Assembly (NCBI GenBank): GCA_049583715.1 | Contig: JBAUWJ010000178.1 | Coordinates: 1-16,572 of the forward strand | Reading direction: 5' to 3' | DNA length: 16,572 nucleotides | Source of the DNA: JAANXG01 sp049583715 | GTDB taxonomy: Bacteria; Pseudomonadota; Gammaproteobacteria; Arenicellales; JAANXG01 | Part shown: positions 6,995 to 14,853 of the stretch, in pieces | Position numbering within the stretch: the stretch's first letter is position 1 | Layout of the letters: each line of letters opens with the position of its first letter | Notes under the pieces: model-generated | Told to the model about the DNA's origin: nothing | What the model saw: the letters and a program-made list of their open reading frames with translations, nothing else | Database searches by the model: none | Program-made: the position numbers and the translations under genes

Positions 6995-8384
6995 AGTTTT
7001 CCGCACGACGGGCTTTCGTCTGGCCGCGCTGTACGCGGCGATCTTCGGTACGTCGGTGCTCGTCCTGTTTGGCGTGATCTACTGGACCGCCGGCAGCGCC
7101 ATGTACCGGCAGCTCGCCGCGAACATACGAACCGAGACGGCCGGGCTCGTCGATGATTACCGCACGGGCGGGCTTTCCGAAACCGCGAAGGCCATCCGCC
7201 TCAAGCTGGCCTCGGGCGTCCGGCCGATGACGTTCTATCTGCTGCGCGACCCGCAAGGCCGGAACATCGCCGGGAACCTGTCCCGGACGCGGGCGGAGGC
7301 GGGCTGGCAGGATCTTCCCTTGCCGCCCAAGCAGGTGAAAGAGACCGGCGACGACCCCGAGGACAGTGCCAGTCACCATCTCTCCGCCTTGGGAACCGTG
7401 CTGCCGGACGGATCGTTTCTCCTGGTCGGCGAAGACCTCTTTCCGGTTGGTGAAGTGAAGGAGGCGATAGGATGGGCTTTCGCCTGGGCATTCGTTCTTG
7501 GCGTACTGCTCGCGGTCGTCGGCGGCAGCGTGCTCAGCCTCGGTTTCCTGCGACGCGTCGACGCCATCAACCGGACGACCCGCGCGATCATCAGCGGCAG
7601 TCTCGCGGATCGCGTTCCCACGCGCGGGACCGGTGACGAGCTCGACCGTTTGGCGGTCAACCTCAATGAGATGCTGGACCGTATCCAGGCGCTCATGGAG
7701 AGTCTGCGTCAGGTCTCCAACGATATCGCCCACGACCTGCGAACCCCCCTCAGCCGGATCCGACAACGCCTCGAAGACATCAGGCTGAACGCTCGCGGCC
7801 CGGAAGACTATCGGGCGGCCGTCGAGAACGTGATCGCCGATACCGACCAGGTTCTCGAGACATTTTCGGCGCTGCTCAGGATCGCCCAGATCGAGGCCGG
7901 CACGCGCAAGGCGGGGTTTTCGCGCCTGGACCTCTCGGGCGTGTTCCAGTCCATCGCGCACGTCTACACGGCGGTCGCGGAGGATCGCGGTCAGACACTC
8001 GTAACCTCGATCTCGCCGGGTGTGGACCTGTTGGGAGACCGGGAGCTGCTCACCCAAATGCTGGCCAATCTGGTCGAGAACGCCATCCGGCATGCCCCGC
8101 AAGGGGCTCTCATCACTCTCGCCCTGGAGCAAGGCCCCCGCGGCCCGTTGGGTGTCGTCGCGGACACCGGGCCGGGCATCCCGGCCGCCGACCGGGACAA
8201 GGTATTTCGCCCGTTCTTCCGCCTGGAGCGGAGTCGATCCACTCCCGGCAGCGGTCTCGGGCTGTCTCTGGTCAACGCGGTCGCCGAGATACACGGCGCC
8301 GCGGTCGAGCTGGGCGACAACGCTCCGGGCCTCAGGGTCACCCTGGAGTTCGCCCAGGCCGCGGAGAGCGCTTCGCAGGATTGA
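6981..8384 (+). CDS. Sensor histidine kinase with HAMP domain, partner of the CusR-like regulator
   Basis: A 467-residue inner-membrane kinase. Helices are at about 13-36 and 162-190, with a 125-residue periplasmic sensor between them that shows no metal-binding His/Met cluster of the CusS type. HAMP covers about 191-240. The H-box is NDIAHDLRTPLSRIR with His251. The N-box is ANLVENAIRHAP (Asn367), G1 is ADTGPGIPAADRDKVF and G2 is GSGLGLSLV (423-431), so the ATPase domain is complete. The GTG at 6981 gives VRLSRVFRTTGFRLAALY, a normal short cytoplasmic tail. It overlaps the regulator gene by 14 bp, and no ATG is available nearby. The efflux operon begins 272 bp downstream. Confidence 0.9.
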   Translation: MRLSRVFRTTGFRLAALYAAIFGTSVLVLFGVIYWTAGSAMYRQLAANIRTETAGLVDDYRTGGLSETAKAIRLKLASGVRPMTFYLLRDPQGRNIAGNLSRTRAEAGWQDLPLPPKQVKETGDDPEDSASHHLSALGTVLPDGSFLLVGEDLFPVGEVKEAIGWAFAWAFVLGVLLAVVGGSVLSLGFLRRVDAINRTTRAIISGSLADRVPTRGTGDELDRLAVNLNEMLDRIQALMESLRQVSNDIAHDLRTPLSRIRQRLEDIRLNARGPEDYRAAVENVIADTDQVLETFSALLRIAQIEAGTRKAGFSRLDLSGVFQSIAHVYTAVAEDRGQTLVTSISPGVDLLGDRELLTQMLANLVENAIRHAPQGALITLALEQGPRGPLGVVADTGPGIPAADRDKVFRPFFRLERSRSTPGSGLGLSLVNAVAEIHGAAVELGDNAPGLRVTLEFAQAAESASQD

Positions 8385-8656
8385 AGGGCCGTTCCTTACG
8401 GAATCGTAAGCTCGCGTCAAACGGGCGGTAAGCCGCCACATTCGACAATTCCCCGATGATGGAGGCCGGGGGCAGTTGCGCCTCCGGCCCCGCGGAAAAA
8501 GGGTGCCGTCCCCCCACCCGGAGAGAAAGTCGGGATGAGGGGAAAGCGTCGGAGCCGCTTGGCGCGGTTTGACACTGTTGATCGGCGACCCGGGACGAAA
8601 TCCGCGTCCTTCCCGGTTGTCCGGAAATCCAGACCAAGAGAGCGTATTCGAAAGCT
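8385..8656 (+). other. Leader region of the efflux operon
   Basis: This 272-bp gap has no gene. After the dyad at 8395-8410 comes a small hairpin GGCGG-TAAG-CCGCC (8424-8437). Next are competing inverted repeats: GGAGGC (8461-8466) with GCCTCC (8480-8485), or GGCCGG (8464-8469) with CCGGCC (8484-8489). A perfect -35 hexamer TTGACA is at 8569-8574, but no convincing -10 follows; CGAAAT at 8596 is poor and 21 bp away. A regulator-assisted promoter would fit. The alternative pairings could work as an attenuator, but no T-run is seen. Confidence 0.35.
8395..8410. promoter_or_regulatory. Perfect dyad CTTACG-GAAT-CGTAAG, candidate operator
   Basis: Perfect 6-bp arms with a 4-bp centre lie 10 bp after the kinase stop and before the efflux genes. 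CusR/CopR-type regulators commonly bind dyads of the TTAC...GTAA kind, so this is a candidate site for the upstream regulator. It is about 245 bp from the start codon of the first efflux gene, so a long leader or another promoter would be needed. The same sequence could also act as a weak hairpin at the end of the kinase transcript. Confidence 0.35.
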
Positions 8657-10051
8657 ATGTCCTGCTGGTACCGGTGTCTGATCCCAGTGGCTCGCCGGAT
8701 AGGGTATGCGCCGGTCTTCACGCTGCTCGCGCTGAGCGGCTGTGCTACCTATCATTCCCTGCCCCTGGCCCGGAAGCCCGATCTCGCGTCGCGTCTCGGC
8801 GACCTGCGGACCGAAATCCCGGTCGCAATGCCCGGCAACGGACATCGCAAGATACAGATCGACGAGCCGCTCGGGATAGACGATATCGGACTGCTCGCCA
8901 TTGTCAACGACCCGGATCTGAGATCGGAGCGAGGCCGGATGAGTGCCGCCCGGGCCGGCGTGACACAGGCTGGGGTCCTGCCCGATCCATCCGTGAGCCT
9001 CAGCTATGCTGCCGTGCTCGGCGGTCCGGGCACTGATCCTTCCTACACGGCTTCCATCTCGCAGGACATCGCCTCCGTCGTCACCTATCACACGAGAGTC
9101 CAATCCGCTCGCGCCCACGTCGGTGAGGTGGATTCCAGCTTGCTGTGGCAGGAGTGGCAGGTCGCGCAGAAAGCCCGGCTGCTCGCGCTCGATCTGTATT
9201 GGCTCGATCACGCGGTCGGGCTCACCCGGCGACGGCTTGCCCTCGTTTCGGGAGAGCTCAAAGTTGCCCGATCGGCGGTCTCCTCCGGGAATCTAGATCT
9301 CGCGGCGCTTGCGCCGCTGCTCAGCGCGCAGGCATCCGCGGAGCAAAGCTTGTCGAGCCTGAAGCTGGAAAGACTCAAGAACTGGCAGGACCTGGATGCC
9401 ATCCTGGGTCTGACGCCGGATGTTCGCTTCACCATCGCCGCTCCCCGTCCGGGACCCTCGCCTGACATCGATTCGCTGATGGCGAACCTGCCGGAGCGTC
9501 GTCCCGACCTGGTGGCCCTCCAGCTCGGCTATCGTTCTTCCGACGAGGACGTGCGAAGCGCCATCCTGGGGCAGTTTCCTTCCCTGGTTCTCGGCGGAAC
9601 CTGGAGCTCCGACACCTCCGCGGTCCGGACGGCGGGCCCGGATTTCGGCTTCAGCCTGCCGATCTTCAATCGAAATCGGGGTCAGATCGCCACGGCGCGG
9701 GCGACCCGGCTTCTTCTCCACGAGCAGTATCAGTCACGGCTCGACAGCGCCGTCGGGAGTATTCGCGGGCTCGACGCCAGGGCCCGGGCCCTGTCCACCG
9801 ATCTGGAACGCGCTCGCCGAGCCGCCCGGTCGGCGCAGTCTTTGTCGGATTCGGCTCGCAAGGCCTACAGCCAGGGCAATATCGACCAGCGGGCGCTCAC
9901 GGACTACGAGACCACCACCCTGGATCGCCGGATCAAGGTCATCGATCTGGAACGCAGTCTGGGTGAGGCCCGGATCACCCTCGCCCTCGAGCTCGCCATC
10001 GGGCTCCCCGACACCCGTGTCGCGCCTGCGGACAGGCAGGGTACCCAATGA
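8657..10051 (+). CDS. TolC-family outer-membrane efflux lipoprotein
   Basis: The 464-residue protein is the outer-membrane channel of the tripartite pump. A lipoprotein signal peptide with lipobox LSGC is at residues 26-29, so mature Cys29 should be lipidated, as in CusC and OprM. The rest has the family pattern: two repeats of long alpha-helices (heptad-rich stretches near 130-250 and 350-450), each joined to beta-strand segments such as PDPSVSLSYAAVLGG and FPSLVLGGTWSS. LPERRPDLVALQL (about residues 275-287) is a typical outer-membrane-factor motif. The ATG at 8657 gives a proper signal peptide; the ribosome binding site is weak. Its stop overlaps the adaptor start as ATGA. Substrate is not evident. 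Confidence 0.9.
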   Translation: MSCWYRCLIPVARRIGYAPVFTLLALSGCATYHSLPLARKPDLASRLGDLRTEIPVAMPGNGHRKIQIDEPLGIDDIGLLAIVNDPDLRSERGRMSAARAGVTQAGVLPDPSVSLSYAAVLGGPGTDPSYTASISQDIASVVTYHTRVQSARAHVGEVDSSLLWQEWQVAQKARLLALDLYWLDHAVGLTRRRLALVSGELKVARSAVSSGNLDLAALAPLLSAQASAEQSLSSLKLERLKNWQDLDAILGLTPDVRFTIAAPRPGPSPDIDSLMANLPERRPDLVALQLGYRSSDEDVRSAILGQFPSLVLGGTWSSDTSAVRTAGPDFGFSLPIFNRNRGQIATARATRLLLHEQYQSRLDSAVGSIRGLDARARALSTDLERARRAARSAQSLSDSARKAYSQGNIDQRALTDYETTTLDRRIKVIDLERSLGEARITLALELAIGLPDTRVAPADRQGTQ

Positions 10052-11097
10052 GATCTCGAATCCTTCTTCAGGCCTGTCTCTTGTCGATGATCCTCGCCGT
10101 CTCCGGTACGGCACAAGCGGCGTCCGACGCGTCCGGCGTACCGGTTCAGGTAACGGAGCTGAAGAAAGGCAGCCTGCCCCGCGTCCTCACGGCCTACGGC
10201 AGCGTGCAGGCGGGTTCATCGGCGCGCGAGACGGTGACGGCTCCCGCGGCTGCCAGCGTGAGCAGGGTCTACGTGCGGCCGGGGCAGGAGGTGGCCAGGG
10301 ACGCCCCGCTCGTGCGCCTGACACCGAGTCCCGGTACCTCGGCCTCGTTCGACCAGGCCCGCACCGCCCTGCGCGTCGCCAGCATGCTCGCAGCGCGCAC
10401 CAGGGAGATGGTCAGCCAGCATCTGGCCACGCAGCAACAGCTCGCCGACGCCGAGAAGTCCGAAGCGGACGCCAAGTCGAACCTTTCCGCCCTGCGCGCC
10501 CAGGGCGCGGACGGTCCCAACACGCTGCGCGCGCCGTATCACGCCGTCATCACCGCACTTTCGGCGACTCCCGGCGCCATCGTTGCCCAGGGCTCGGCCT
10601 TGCTGGAACTGGCCCGCCCGGAGGGTCTGGTGCTATCGGTCGGTGTCGTCCCCTCCCAGGCAGGTGCTGTGACGCAGGGCGATCCGGTGACGATAACCCC
10701 CCTCGGCGGGGATGCCGCCGTTTCGGGAACGGTCCTGTTGCGGGGATCGCTGGTCGACCCGGGGTCTGGCTTGATCCCGGTCGAGATATCACTTCCACGC
10801 AGCGGCGTCCTGACAGGGGAGATGGCACGGGCGGATATCACGACCGGCAGGGTTCAGGGCTTTGTCGTGCCGCACACGGCCATCCTGGTCAACGGCCAGG
10901 GCGAGCCCTACGTGGTGCAGGCCATCGACAGGGCGGCCAGAAAAGTGAGCGTCGAGATCCTCGGGTCGCAGGATGATGAGGATGTGATCGCCGGCAGGCT
11001 GGATGCGAATGCGCCGCTCGTTCTGAAGGGAAACTATCAGCTCGAAGACGGCATGAAGCTCGAGCTCGAGACGTCGGATGGCAAGGCGGTGAAGTGA
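10048..11097 (+). CDS. RND efflux periplasmic adaptor (membrane fusion protein)
   Basis: The 349-residue adaptor links the inner-membrane pump to the outer-membrane channel. It has a Sec signal peptide with likely cleavage after TAQA (residue 24). The first lipoyl half is at about 60-92 (VYVRPGQEVARDAPLVRL), followed by a short alpha-helical hairpin (about 100-150). The second lipoyl half is at about 157-190 (LRAPYHAVITALSATPGAIV), then a beta-barrel and a membrane-proximal domain with VVPHTAILVNGQGEPYV, ending in NYQLEDGMKLELE. The hairpin is short compared with AcrA. No N-terminal lipobox and no Met-rich or His-rich metal motif is visible. Both ends overlap their neighbours by 4 bp (ATGA and GTGA), so the three pump genes form one operon. 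Confidence 0.92.
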   Translation: MRSRILLQACLLSMILAVSGTAQAASDASGVPVQVTELKKGSLPRVLTAYGSVQAGSSARETVTAPAAASVSRVYVRPGQEVARDAPLVRLTPSPGTSASFDQARTALRVASMLAARTREMVSQHLATQQQLADAEKSEADAKSNLSALRAQGADGPNTLRAPYHAVITALSATPGAIVAQGSALLELARPEGLVLSVGVVPSQAGAVTQGDPVTITPLGGDAAVSGTVLLRGSLVDPGSGLIPVEISLPRSGVLTGEMARADITTGRVQGFVVPHTAILVNGQGEPYVVQAIDRAARKVSVEILGSQDDEDVIAGRLDANAPLVLKGNYQLEDGMKLELETSDGKAVK

Positions 11098-14000
11098 GTT
11101 TCGTCTCCTGGGTCGAGCACCATCGCCGGTCCCTGCTCTTCGTCGCTTTCGCGCTGGCACTTGCCGGCGTGTTCGCCGCAATCTCGTTGCCGGTGGGACT
11201 CTTTCCGACTATCAGCTTTCCGAGAATACGGATAGAGGTCAGCGTCGGGAGCATGCCGGCGAAGCAGATGCTGCTCAACGTCACCGAGCCCCTCGAGAAG
11301 GTGGCGAGGGCGGTGCCCGGAGCTGCCGACGTCACGTCGACGACATCGCGCGGGTCGGCCGAGATCTTCGTGGACTTCCCCTGGGGCGCCGATATGAACG
11401 AGGCCCTGCTCCGGGTGGACGCGGCTTTCGCCCAGACACTGCCCGATCTGCCGCAGGGCACGACCTACGATGTGATCCAGATGAGTCCCAACGAGATCAT
11501 GCCCTTCGTCTCCTATGCATTGATCTCCAACAAGGTTTCTGCGGCTGATCTTCGCGAGATCGCCCGGTACCAGATCGTTCCTCTTCTGACGGGCATCCCG
11601 GGCATCAAGCGGGTCGGGGTTCTGGGCGGCCGGACGCCGGAGGTCCAGGTCTCGGTCAGCCCCGAGCAGCTTCAGGCCCACGGTCTGACATTGTCCGATG
11701 TGGCCGGCGCGATTTCCGACACGAACACGGTGAAAGTCGTGGGCCGGATCGAGGACAACGACCTGCTGTACCTCGCGGTCGACAACAATGAATTCACGTC
11801 CCTGAAGTCGGTTCGCAATGTCGTTCTCCACACGGGAAAGGACGGCATCGTTCGCCTCGCCGACATCGCCAGGGTACGCATGGGGAACGTGCCGAAGTGG
11901 CTGCTCGTGGATGACAACGGGCACCCCGCCGTGACCATCGACGTCTTCCAGCAGGACAACGCCGACTCCCTGAGCCTCGCCACCCAGGTCAGCGCGCGCC
12001 TCGCTTCCTTCATGAAGACCCAGCCGAAGTCCATACAAGTTTACAAGTGGTACGACCAGACCGAGCTCACGGGCTCCTCGGTGGCAGCCCTGGAGGAGGC
12101 GATCGTCATCGGGCTGCTCTTCGCCGGGATCGTGATCATCTTTTCCCTTCGGAACTGGCGCGTGACGCTGGTCACGATGATGGTGGTGCCAATGTCCGTA
12201 CTGATCACCGTGCTGCTGCTCTCGCTGCTGGGAATGACTTTCAATATCATGACCCTGGGCGGCATTGCCGCGGCCATCGGTCTTTTGATCGACGACGTCA
12301 TCGTCATTATCGAGCATATCGCGCGCCGGGCAGCCATTCCGGGCGCGGGGCGGGATCAGGGGTCCGTGCTGGCGGCAGCGAGGGAGTTCCTCTCTCCCCT
12401 GCTCGGGTCCAGCCTCGCCACCATCATCATCTTCATACCGCTGGCATTCCTGTCGGGCGTGACCGGGGCATTCTTCAAGTTCCTGTCCATCACCATGGCT
12501 TCGGCGCTGCTCATTTCCTTCGTTCTCACGGCGTTCACCGTGCCGCTCCTGACGCACTGGATCATCGACCTCGACAAGTGGCGGGATCCCGCCCACGGAC
12601 GGGAGACCCGGCTGCGGCGCGCGCACGGCAAGGTTCTCGAGGTGCTCTTCGCCCATCCGATGCTCATCGCGGCGGGAATCGCCGTTCTCGTCGGCGCGGG
12701 CTACGCAGGGTACCTGCATGTCGGGACCGGTTTCCTGCCGCGGATGGACGAAGGCGGCTTCGTGCTCGATTACGAGTCGGCGCCGGGAACCTCTCTGTCC
12801 GAGACCAACCGTGAGATCGAGCAGGTCGAAGCGATACTCGAGAAGGATCCCTATGTCGATACCTTCTCGCGGCGCACGGGCGCGGGCCTCGGCGGGGATC
12901 TCATAGAGACTTACCAGGGGGATCTCTTCGTCCACCTGGTGGCTCCCTCCCGCCGGCCGCCGATCTGGACCGTCATGGACGAGATCACGAACAAGATCAC
13001 CGACCGGGTGCCGGGGATCAGCCTGGACATCCACCAGCTCATGAGCGACATGATCGGCGACATGATCGGACGCAGGCAGCCCGTTGCCATCGAGCTGCAC
13101 GCGAGGAATCCGGATGTGCTGGGCAAGGTGGCGACCGGGGTCGCGAACGCAATCGCCAAGGTGCGCGGCATCGAGCCCGCCTCGGTGAACAACGGCGTTG
13201 TCCCGGCGGGGGATGCGCTGGAGATACGCGTCGATCCCGCTGCGGCGGCCCAGGAGGGTATCACCCCGGCGGACGTCAAGACCCAGGCCTACCACTACTT
13301 GAAGGGCTCGGTCGTCACGCATTACACCGGTGCCGTCCGGGAGGTCGGTGTCCGGTTATGGCTGGACGGCTCCCGCAGCGCGCGCTACCGGGACACTCTC
13401 AAGGATCTGCCGATACGCTCCGCCAACGGTCATGTGTTTCCGCTCGGCACGGTCGCGAAAATCAAGTTCGTCGCAGGACAGCCGCAGCTCACCCGGGACA
13501 ATCTCTCCCAGGTCGTCGCGGTCACGGCTGAGATCGGCGGCGGCTATTCTCTCGGCTCGACCATCTCGGCGGTGCGTCATGTCCTGAAATCGCCGGGCCT
13601 CATCCCCCCGGGGGTGTCCTATACCTTCGGCGGCGCGTACAAGCAGCAGCGCATGGCCATGCAGGGAACTCTCAAGGCCTTTGCCGCCGCGGCACTCGGG
13701 GAGATCGTGCTGCTTCTGTTCCTCTACGAGCGCTTCTGGATCCCGGTCATCATCCTCGCCAGCTCACTGCTCTCAACGGGCGCCGTGTTCCTCGGTCTGT
13801 GGCTCACCGGGGTGGAGCTCAACATCACGGCCATGATGGGCATGGTCATGATCATCGGGATCGCGACCGAAATGGCCGTGTTCCTGGTTTCGGAGTATCA
13901 GGCCCTCGAGAGATCGATGGCGCCCCGTCAGGCCCTTTACCAGGCCGCCCTCAACCGGTTCCGTCCGATATCGATGAGCACGCTGGCGATGATTCTGGCA

Positions 14001-14171
14001 CTGCTGCCGCTCGGCGCGGCGATCAGCGGCTCGGGAGACCAGATGCTGCAGCCGCTCGCGATCGCCATCATCGCGGGCATCGTCGTGCAGCTCCCGCTGG
14101 TGCTGTTGGCCATGCCGGTGGTGATCGGACTCACCGTGCGCGGGAATTCAGACGGCGCGCCGGGCGCTTAG
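11094..14171 (+). CDS. RND-superfamily inner-membrane efflux pump
   Basis: The 1025-residue, 12-helix proton-driven pump has an intact frame and normal length. TM1 is at about 13-31. A large periplasmic loop (about 32-335) precedes TM2-TM6 (about 336-490). TM7 is near 522-542, the second loop begins with the motif FLPRMDEGGFVLDY (548-560), and TM8-TM12 run from about 862 to 1014. TM4 carries an adjacent acidic pair Asp400-Asp401 (GLLIDDVIVIIEH), as in drug-exporting AcrB-type pumps. TM10 carries Glu926 (GIATEMAVFLVSEY) where AcrB has a lysine, as in metal pumps of the CzcA/CusA type. A Met-containing stretch LMSDMIGDM is at 649-657. The start is a GTG overlapping the adaptor stop. Drug or metal substrate cannot be decided. 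Confidence 0.93.
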   Translation: MSFVSWVEHHRRSLLFVAFALALAGVFAAISLPVGLFPTISFPRIRIEVSVGSMPAKQMLLNVTEPLEKVARAVPGAADVTSTTSRGSAEIFVDFPWGADMNEALLRVDAAFAQTLPDLPQGTTYDVIQMSPNEIMPFVSYALISNKVSAADLREIARYQIVPLLTGIPGIKRVGVLGGRTPEVQVSVSPEQLQAHGLTLSDVAGAISDTNTVKVVGRIEDNDLLYLAVDNNEFTSLKSVRNVVLHTGKDGIVRLADIARVRMGNVPKWLLVDDNGHPAVTIDVFQQDNADSLSLATQVSARLASFMKTQPKSIQVYKWYDQTELTGSSVAALEEAIVIGLLFAGIVIIFSLRNWRVTLVTMMVVPMSVLITVLLLSLLGMTFNIMTLGGIAAAIGLLIDDVIVIIEHIARRAAIPGAGRDQGSVLAAAREFLSPLLGSSLATIIIFIPLAFLSGVTGAFFKFLSITMASALLISFVLTAFTVPLLTHWIIDLDKWRDPAHGRETRLRRAHGKVLEVLFAHPMLIAAGIAVLVGAGYAGYLHVGTGFLPRMDEGGFVLDYESAPGTSLSETNREIEQVEAILEKDPYVDTFSRRTGAGLGGDLIETYQGDLFVHLVAPSRRPPIWTVMDEITNKITDRVPGISLDIHQLMSDMIGDMIGRRQPVAIELHARNPDVLGKVATGVANAIAKVRGIEPASVNNGVVPAGDALEIRVDPAAAAQEGITPADVKTQAYHYLKGSVVTHYTGAVREVGVRLWLDGSRSARYRDTLKDLPIRSANGHVFPLGTVAKIKFVAGQPQLTRDNLSQVVAVTAEIGGGYSLGSTISAVRHVLKSPGLIPPGVSYTFGGAYKQQRMAMQGTLKAFAAAALGEIVLLLFLYERFWIPVIILASSLLSTGAVFLGLWLTGVELNITAMMGMVMIIGIATEMAVFLVSEYQALERSMAPRQALYQAALNRFRPISMSTLAMILALLPLGAAISGSGDQMLQPLAIAIIAGIVVQLPLVLLAMPVVIGLTVRGNSDGAPGA

Positions 14172-14196
14172 CAGGCTGTTGAAAAACAGCCTGCTA
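14169..14196. terminator. 12-bp perfect hairpin at the end of the efflux operon
   Basis: TAGCAGGCTGTT-GAAA-AACAGCCTGCTA is a perfect 12-bp stem with a GAAA loop. Its first three bases are the stop codon of the pump gene. No T-run follows, so it is not a canonical intrinsic terminator. Its core GGCTGTTGAAAAA resembles sequences at or near insertion-sequence ends, so it may be a mobile-element scar that now ends the transcript. Confidence 0.4.
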
Positions 14197-14220
14197 GTGC
14201 GGGACAGGGATGTCTCGCCG

Positions 14221-14286
14221 CGAATCAAGCACTGTAAGTGCTTGATTCGGCGTAGCCGAGTAGCGGACATGCGCCGTGCTCGGCGC
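14221..14286. repeat. Two further strong inverted repeats beside the hairpin
   Basis: A 13-bp perfect stem (CGAATCAAGCACT, 14221-14233, with AGTGCTTGATTCG, 14237-14249) has a 3-base GTA loop. A second stem, GCGCCG-TGCT-CGGCGC, is at 14271-14286. It is followed at once by GTTGAAAAA (14287-14295), the same nine bases as in the hairpin at 14178-14186. Three dyads within 120 bp, bounded by a repeated nonamer, look like an inserted palindromic element or the remains of an insertion sequence. The broken sulfotransferase gene meets this block at about 14290. Confidence 0.45.
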
Positions 14287-14629
14287 GTTGAAAAAGCTTG
14301 ATCAGGAAGCCGAGGATCAGGATATTCAACCAGGAAACGTCCACCTCCAGCGCCATGTCGAGATCACGAGCTCGAATCCAGGCCGTGAGCGCCTGGTCGG
14401 AAATGCGGCCATGATGCCAGGCAAAGAACTCATTGATTAGCTCCAGTGTCTGCGGTTCGTGGGCGGCACACACGTTTTCGGAAAACATCGCGCAGATCGA
14501 ATGCGTGCCGCTCCTGGCAGTACCGATACCGTAAAGCCGGGTGCGCCGGACCTCGAGACGTCCGCGGAGCCCGCGCTTGAGTCTGAAAGTCCAGTCAGCG
14601 AACAACGTCCCAAATCCGGGATTGGGCAT
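14225..14629 (-). pseudogene. Truncated sulfotransferase, N-terminal part only
   Basis: The start is clear: ATG at 14629 with AGGAAAG a few bases upstream on the same strand. Residues 31-45 (RLYGIGTARSGTHSI) match the PAPS-binding P-loop of sulfotransferases, with Arg39, Ser40, Gly41, Thr42 and His43. The frame stays sulfotransferase-like to about residue 113 (DVSWLNILILGFLIKLF). It then runs into unrelated sequence and stops at residue 134. Such enzymes normally continue for another 150 or more residues, including the 3'-phosphate-binding region, so this copy cannot be functional. The break at about 14290 coincides with the GTTGAAAAA repeat and adjacent palindromes, suggesting loss of the 3' part by element insertion or deletion. 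Family assignment is from motif recognition only. Confidence 0.55.
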
Positions 14630-14853
14630 TTGTCTTTCCTGAGTTGATCCGTTCCGCCAGCAAAGCGAGCGCTCAGGTGGCACTTTCACCGGCACATGAC
14701 CGTTGCACTTTGCCCATGCCGGCAATTGCTGGATGGCGAGGCTACGCAATTTTTTTTCGTTGCGGGATAGCGAGGGCCGAAGCGGCTGACGAGCGGTGCT
14801 CCTGGGGGGTGAACGGTCAGGATCCTTTACCCGACGGACCCGCTGCTCATTAA
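14630..14853. other. Gene-free gap upstream of the truncated sulfotransferase
   Basis: Apart from the repeat pair at 14677-14729, this 224-bp stretch holds a T8 run (14750-14757). The run is flanked by the inverted pentamers CGCAA (14745-14749) and TTGCG (14760-14764) and, further out, by GCTA and TAGC. I see no gene and no clear terminator for the glycosyltransferase that ends at 14854. Confidence 0.4.
14677..14729. repeat. Imperfect direct repeats resembling IS21-type ends
   Basis: GTGGCACTTTCA...CCGGCACATG begins at 14677. A variant begins at 14702 as GTTGCACTTTG...CCGGCAATTG. Both combine a GTKGCACTTT core with a CCGGCA box. Insertion sequences of the IS21 family carry several such repeats at their ends, so this may be an end remnant. 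No istA or istB coding sequence is present in the window, so the assignment is tentative. Confidence 0.3.

Noticed and set aside
6945..8441. 498-codon minus-strand frame opposite the second kinase
   Set aside because: The plus strand encodes all kinase boxes in order; the antisense product shows no recognisable family.
11037..13322. 761-codon open frame on the minus strand opposite the RND pump
   Set aside because: It is antisense to a complete pump gene and its translation (rich in His, Arg, Gly, Asp) resembles no protein; such frames are expected opposite GC-rich genes.
14169..14196. Canonical rho-independent terminator
   Set aside because: The stem is excellent but no T-run follows on either strand, so it is recorded only as a candidate.
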